A stretch of DNA of 64,000 bases, taken from positions 18,464,134-18,528,133 of the forward strand of contig CP136065.1 in NCBI GenBank assembly GCA_032622095.1, written 5' to 3'. Shown here piece by piece: positions 58,956-64,000 of the stretch (position 1 is its first letter; every line of letters starts with the position of its first letter). This DNA is from Siphonodentalium dalli (lineage: Eukaryota; Mollusca; Scaphopoda; Gadilida; Siphonodentaliidae). The translations under genes were made by a program, and so were the position numbers. The notes beneath the pieces were generated by a model, which saw only the letters and a program-made list of their open reading frames with translations, ran no database searches and was not told where the DNA came from.

Positions 58956-60151
58956 GATAATGGAATTTTGGCTGACCTCACAAATATATTCAAAACGTGT
59001 TAAGCCTCATTTGAGCGTCGTTATATCTGGTATAAAATTATTAGGATAACTATTTGGATTGTATCACACCATGACGTTAATTTATTTGGAAGAAGCAAAT
59101 TAGTCTACTACACTCACCTTCTACATGACAGAAACGTAATTGGATGAAAGAGTGTAAAATTGGCCTATTGTCGTAATTTGGCTGCCATTTTGGAAGCCAT
59201 CTTGAACTAAATTGACAATTTCTGGATCCAGTTAGATGTAAATACCACATATAATTATCGTGCTCACTTCCATCGCCGATTACTTCTAATTTTCTGCAAG
59301 TAAATAGTTAGACAATAAGAAGTATATTTTTGCAAAAAATCATACCTTTTCTTTAAAACGTTGCATTTTGGGAAATACAATCAAGGTTAGGACCCAAAGA
59401 AATCAACGAATGTGATACCCAAGTGAGCTGTTATGACTGAATAGAAATATATTCCCTAATCGTCACCAGTTCGATACAATCGGAAATGGTGCAGGCGACA
59501 TGTATGGCAAATCATCAATTGTCCCACTTCCTGTCGCCACTGTGGCGGCCATCTTCGATCGAGAGGACAATCTGTTATAAATAATTATAAAATGGTGTCA
59601 CAAAAGGATTGTCGTATATTTGATATCGCAATTACATTTTCATCATGAAATCCAACGTGAACAGACCACCCAGTCGCGACCCCAGGGGATTTAACACATT
59701 TTGTTCTGAAGTAGAGACCATATACTGGCTCATGAACATGGTCTCTATATTTGTTCATTATTTTACCACGGGAGCCCAAAATCGGGGATAAGCGACTCTA
59801 CTAATTGGCACATGTAAGATTTTCGAAAAAAATCAGGACGCTCCAGTCATGGAAGCGTTAGTATTCTAATCAATGGAGTACATCCGTGGTCTAAACTAAT
59901 GTTTGTGTATCTTGACATTGACATATTTCCCATGTTCATCTTGCAACAAGTTTTAATAGCTCTCATAACAAATAAACATACTATATCATAACTGCCCTTC
60001 ATAACTGCATACCTATTCTTGGTTTAAACATATTTATTGTAACACAAGTTACAAGGAATTGGTTATAACAAGTTATTGGTGGCCCATCTCCCGACAATAT
60101 TTACACAAATATTTAAACAAGACGAATAACAGATATAATGTACATGTTATA
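58956..60151. other. non-coding stretch
   Basis: Phrases such as TTTGGCTGCCATTTTGGAAG (59180) and GTGGCGGCCATCTTCG (59540) match the repeat type seen at 26.5-27.2 kb. No gene is seen. Confidence 0.45.
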
Positions 60152-60594
60152 TGTGACCCGCCATATCAAATTCAGTCGGAAGTCGGGATTTTTTTACACT
60201 GTGCCAATGCATTCTCTTATATATGCGAGTCGACCATAGGTCGCCTCGCATATATAACAGAATGCATTGGCTTAACAATTTTTTATCATGTTTTTAAAAT
60301 AAATGTTTCTTACAATTTTTAGGAAATAAAATAAAAAAACATCCATTACCCTGCAGGGAGCCCCACACATATATAGAAGCACATATAAGAGTGTCGTCTG
60401 CTCATGTTTGTCTGGGGCTCTGTATGGGTGAAATTATAAAACTGTTAAAGAATACAAGAACAAATTATTAAAATTGTTAGGCCAATGCATTCCCTTATAT
60501 ATGCGAGGCGACCTATGGTCGACTCGCATATATAAGAGAATGCATTGGCACAGGGTAAAAACAATCCCGACTGGATTTGATATGGCGGGTCACA
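60152..60594 (+). mobile_element. hairpin MITE family A, complete (443 bp)
   Basis: Ends are TGTGACCCGCCATATCAAAT and its complement, flanked by TA on both sides. It has two 69-nt hairpins in inverted orientation. The interior matches 38830-39020 closely (TGCAGGGAGCCCCACACATA). Confidence 0.93.
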
Positions 60595-61144
60595 TATTAA
60601 GAATGTTGATGAAGATGATGTCCGGTGATCCGTGAATTTTGATGCCGGTCCCGAGATCCTCTCTTGCAGATAGATATCATTCAATGTCGTGAGACGTCAC
60701 GACTGCTTTTCGTTAAGTGAAACTTGTGATTTCTGAAATATATATGTTAACAATGTAAAAGAGTAGATAGTTCGATGCTATAAAATGTTTGGGCGCCTCG
60801 GAGGAAATGGTTTGCGTCTACTATTGTGCAATCATACTAATCTAGTCTGTCATAGTGATTAGTTTTTGCGGTCGGAATAATGGACATTCGGAAAAGAACT
60901 GTAAGGCATCCTCGATCTCTGTGTCATAATTACACATCAGGCTTTCAGCTATAAAGTTATACATATCTCAGCGAAGTTTACAACAACCGTTGCGAAATTT
61001 GGAATGCATAATATTTTCTTTCCGACTACCAGTTTGAAAATAAGGAGTTTATTTCAGGGTTAAATCTGTAAAACTTGGGTTGACCTTCAATTCTGTTAAC
61101 TTAAATGCATCAGTTACGATCGTTGGAAGCTTTCCACGATTGTG

Positions 61145-62640
61145 TCATAAAGGGTAGGACAGATTTTTTAAAATGTTCTGTATGACAGAGGTAACAATAG
61201 AAGTTTCTAGGATTCCACTTTGAGTATCTCGAGATAATGCCAGCACGAGGAGGTAAGATAGTTGATAAGTAGTTGGGTGCAATTTTGTTAGTAATATTAA
61301 ATATATAATGTAATTGATTATGTTGGCGCCTTTATCTTTATCGAACACCGATCGGGTGAGTCCTGTTACGACTCTGGGAGATTCTTTATGAGGTCTTTCA
61401 AGTTTATCAGTAAAGTATTTTGGTGCGTTCGCCCGGAAAATATCAGAACAATCCATTATAGGTAGAATATAGGTATTGTCAATTGTTTCTAACGACTTTC
61501 TATTAATGCTGCATTTAAATTTTCTGAGTTGGGATAGTCTTCTTGATACTCGTCGATAGATATTTTCAATGTGATCATTCCTATTCAAATTTGCTTTGAT
61601 ATCGAGACCGAGGTGTCTATGCGATTTAATGAAGGATATTTCTTCGATGTGGAAAGTTTTGGGGCTTGGTCTTTGTTAGTTAGGGAAAATGACATCGCTT
61701 TCGTCTCAGATGCACTAAAGTTTACTGACCAGTTGTTGGCCCATTGTGATACGATTTGGAGATAATTGTCGAGTTGTCTAGCTAGGGATTGTAGGTCACA
61801 ATGCAAAGCAGTGAGGTATGGTCGGCGTACGTTCGAGCTTTTGAGAAGAGATTGTAGGGTATATCGTTTATATAAACTAAGAGAACAGCCTCCATGTTTG
61901 GCCCTTGGGGCACTCCGGATGGTATAATTCCAAATTTAGAGGAAGTATTGTTTTCCAAACATTCGTTGTCGTCAATTTACTAAGTAATCTTGAAACCAGT
62001 TCAGATGCGTTCTTGAAATCCCACATAGCCCCCTGTGCCAGACCCTTTCGAATGTGTTCGATATATTGAAACTATGGAACACGTTCACAAACCTTTATTT
62101 ATGTTCTGACATAGGTGGCGATATATATGTTATACCTGTTACTGGCGAGATAATTAGCGCGGTCTGGGGGTCATTCATTAATTAGTTTTTGAAATGGTCA
62201 GACGCAGCTTTTCGATTACCAATTTTGGATATATTATGAAATGCAGATTTCATTTTATGGACTATCTTTAATGGTTTTAATATTGTTGACGTGATGTGAT
62301 GAGTATGTTGATGCCTTTAAATACACTTTATTAACCCTTTCATGTGTGTGTTGGACTTCTGTCTACGTTAAATCCAGACACTAAATTGTTTAACTATTTA
62401 CCATGTTTCTGTTGTATATTTTTTATTAGCAATCGATCTCAACCTGTCTGTACGTCTTATCTGTCAGAGTATTTCTGAATTGAACCATGGTTTATCACTT
62501 GTTCTGACGGTGACATGTTTAAATTGGATACTTTTGTGCATGATATCAAGAAATGTTTTAGTGAACAGTTCAACAGCTTGATTTATTTCAAGGAGAGAAG
62601 ATGATCATTCCAGTGTCATTATATTCTTAAAAGTCGAATT
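61145..62640 (-). pseudogene. dead LINE reverse transcriptase fragment
   Basis: From high to low coordinates the minus strand shows VRTSDKPWFNSEI, a decayed first catalytic motif (FNISNTFERVWHRGL, where the family has FDISKAFD), GVPQGPN, LLVYINDI and YADHT in place of YADDT. Then come QWANNWSVNFSASETKAMSF, the thumb (DHIENIYRRVSRRLSQLRKF), DKLERPHKE and an end at 61145. Stops and frameshifts interrupt it. Both catalytic aspartate motifs are lost, so it is inactive. Confidence 0.85.
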
Positions 62641-62787
62641 CGAGGCAGATACTTTTATACTTCTAAGTGGCTGGAACGTATTACAAGTTTGTGAAAGGAA
62701 GACCGAAAACAAAGCCTATGCAGTAATGTGTGTACATGGTATATAGTGTATACGGTATTGAAAGGTGGAACTGATAAATAGATATCA

Positions 62788-63207
62788 AGTATGCAATCTC
62801 AACGCACCGATTATTTAGACACTGTAGGCAACAACTAAATTTGTTATATGTGACCCGCCATATCAAATCCAGTCGGAAGTCGGGATTTTTTTTACCCTGT
62901 GCCAGTGCATTCTCTTATATATGCGAGTCGACCATAGGTCGCCTCGCATATATAAGAGAATGCATTGGCCTAACATAGGTCGCCTCGCATATATAAGAGA
63001 ATGCATTGGCCTAACAATTTTAATAATTTGTTCTTGTATTCTTTAACAATTTTATAATTTCACCCATACAGAGCCCCAGACAAACATGAGCAGACGACAC
63101 TCTTCTATGTGCTTCTATATATGTGTGGGGCTCCCTGCAGGGTAATGGATGTATGCAATATCAACGAACCGATTATTTAGAGACTGTAGATAACAACTAA
63201 ATTTGAA
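62788..63207. repeat. 57-bp direct repeats flanking a truncated MITE
   Basis: GTATGCAATCTCAACGCACC..AACAACTAAATTTG (62788-62845) recurs as GTATGCAATATCAACGAACC..AACAACTAAATTTG (63151-63207) with five or so differences. Confidence 0.85.
62849..63149 (-). mobile_element. hairpin MITE family A, truncated copy
   Basis: One TIR (TGTGACCCGCCATATCAAAT) and one hairpin are present, plus a partial tandem repeat of the hairpin's second half (about 62972-63013). The interior runs in the orientation opposite to the copy at 60152. The element stops after TGCAGGGTAATGGATG, with the second TIR missing. Confidence 0.9.
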
Positions 63208-63452
63208 GTGCTGTGGCCTCCGTTCACATTTTGTGCTTTATATATTTCAACATTTGGTGCTTGTCAGCCACAACTGATGAGACTGAAACACGACATAACG
63301 TTTAATTAATGTCTAATTTATTCGCGCCGATATTGATGTTTCTATGTGGACACCATGCAGCATTATCTGCAAATATTGATAATGTTCAACAATGAAGATC
63401 CTAACGACACTCAACAGTCAATACTATTTCTTCGGCGCTGGCAGTGTGAACG

Positions 63453-63459
63453 TATATAT
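63453..63459 (+). promoter_or_regulatory. candidate TATA box of duplicated lectin exon
   Basis: TATATAT is 132 bp before the ATG at 63591, at the same relative place as 8418-8424. Confidence 0.4.
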
Positions 63460-63590
63460 GTTCAAATCGAAACAAATGAAGATATCATTTTAAACGTGTA
63501 TTGTTGAAGCGTTTTGGTCAAATCTGTGTTACAAAATTACTAGGTGTATGCACAGTACACGTTAGTCTGTTGGTCAGTTAAAATAAATTG

Positions 63591-63892
63591 ATGGAGTTCC
63601 TGCTGTTTTTTGTCGTTTTTTGCCGGCGCGCTCTCTGCATCAACAGTAATGCGAATGTTACCGGAGATGCGTGACTTCACACAGCCTGGACATTTTGCTG
63701 AAACACTTATCCCAGCTGATGCCAGAAGTGACAGTTTGTTCTGCACAAAATCATGCAAGTCCAATGGCTGCCTGTCGTTTGTTCTCGACCAATTTCTGAA
63801 GAAATGTTACTTCTTCGAGAAGGTTTTGATGGTAGGAAGCCCAGCTAACGTCGGCCTCTCGGGAGCTGCATACTACCTCAGAATGACAGAGG
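63591..63892 (+). pseudogene. duplicated lectin exon 1 with frameshift in signal peptide
   Basis: It is nearly identical to 8550-8850, including the GTAAGT donor at 63893. One extra base in the T-rich signal-peptide codons (22 versus 21 bases between CTGCTG and the end of GCCGGC) makes the ATG frame stop after 27 codons. The downstream frame, open from about 63610, still encodes the PAN-like module with all four cysteines and only five or so changes (V to L, T to P, I to L, R to G, T to A). Either the copy is dead, or translation starts elsewhere, or this is an assembly error. The rest of the gene would lie beyond the window. Confidence 0.8.
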
Positions 63893-64000
63893 GTAAGTCC
63901 GACCCATTACTAGAGATAGTATATCACTTTCTCAACTCGGTACATATTTGGGGCCATAACATATTGGCCGGATTCGTCATCTCCGGTTTAAAGTGATGTG

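Larger units (their letters stand above)
60620..63996 (+). repeat. segmental duplication, right copy
   Basis: It is collinear with 7390-8936 but carries a dead LINE (61145-62640) and a MITE with flanking direct repeats (62788-63207). At its left end, 60620-60690 aligns loosely with one unit of the 64-bp minisatellite (GATGAAGATGATG..CCGGT, CCCGAGATCCTC, GATATCATTCAATGTCGTGAG). This suggests the unamplified ancestor of that array. Confidence 0.8.

Overview
The window is eukaryotic nuclear DNA from an invertebrate animal. It is AT-rich, with intron-split genes carrying GT..AG junctions, several non-LTR retrotransposons, and a very high load of tandem and foldback repeats. A secreted PAN-like/C-type-lectin gene, CR1/jockey-type LINEs and many hairpin MITEs suggest a lophotrochozoan, most likely a mollusc. 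That placement is inference; no single sequence proves it.

Two host genes can be supported well. (1) A three-exon plus-strand gene (8550-18349) encodes a 260-residue secreted protein: signal peptide, four-cysteine PAN/apple-like module, then a C-type lectin domain with a QPD tripeptide. All junctions are in matching phase. (2) An intronless minus-strand gene (46462-47085) encodes a 207-residue Nanos protein with both CCHC zinc fingers complete, and has a TATA box and a poly(A) signal. A second copy of lectin exon 1 lies at the right edge (63591-63892) with a 1-bp insertion in the signal-peptide codons. It sits in a segmental duplication of the promoter region and the 5' flank.

Layout. 1-3246: nearly complete LINE (endonuclease, reverse transcriptase, C-terminal CCHC) with one frameshift. 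3.2-6.0 kb: unassigned DNA with a decayed coding remnant. 6.0-7.4 kb: 64-bp minisatellite. 7.4-18.3 kb: lectin gene, whose introns hold satellites and long palindromes. 18.6-24 kb: repeats and a 5'-truncated LINE. 25-30.7 kb: minisatellites, and a roughly 570-bp tandem repeat split by a non-autonomous hAT-like element with an 8-bp target duplication. 30.5-45.6 kb: hairpin MITEs, a Helitron-like end, a gag-like remnant, palindromes and degenerate tandem repeats. 46.3-47.2 kb: nanos. 48.5-59 kb: a composite satellite locus made of a 1353-bp unit containing a 451-bp TIR element (four element copies), then about 104 copies of a 50-bp satellite, then an inverted diverged relative of the same TIR element. 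60.1-64 kb: MITEs, a dead minus-strand LINE and the second lectin copy.

The most unusual structural signals are three. A 69-nt near-perfect hairpin is shared by two MITE families with different termini. The composite MITE/satellite locus is bracketed by inverted element copies. The 50-mer satellite carries a consensus 5' splice site in nearly every unit and shows a 26-unit higher-order repeat. Apart from the two host genes and the LINE proteins I found no convincing coding region; most other open frames are short or lie in repeats.
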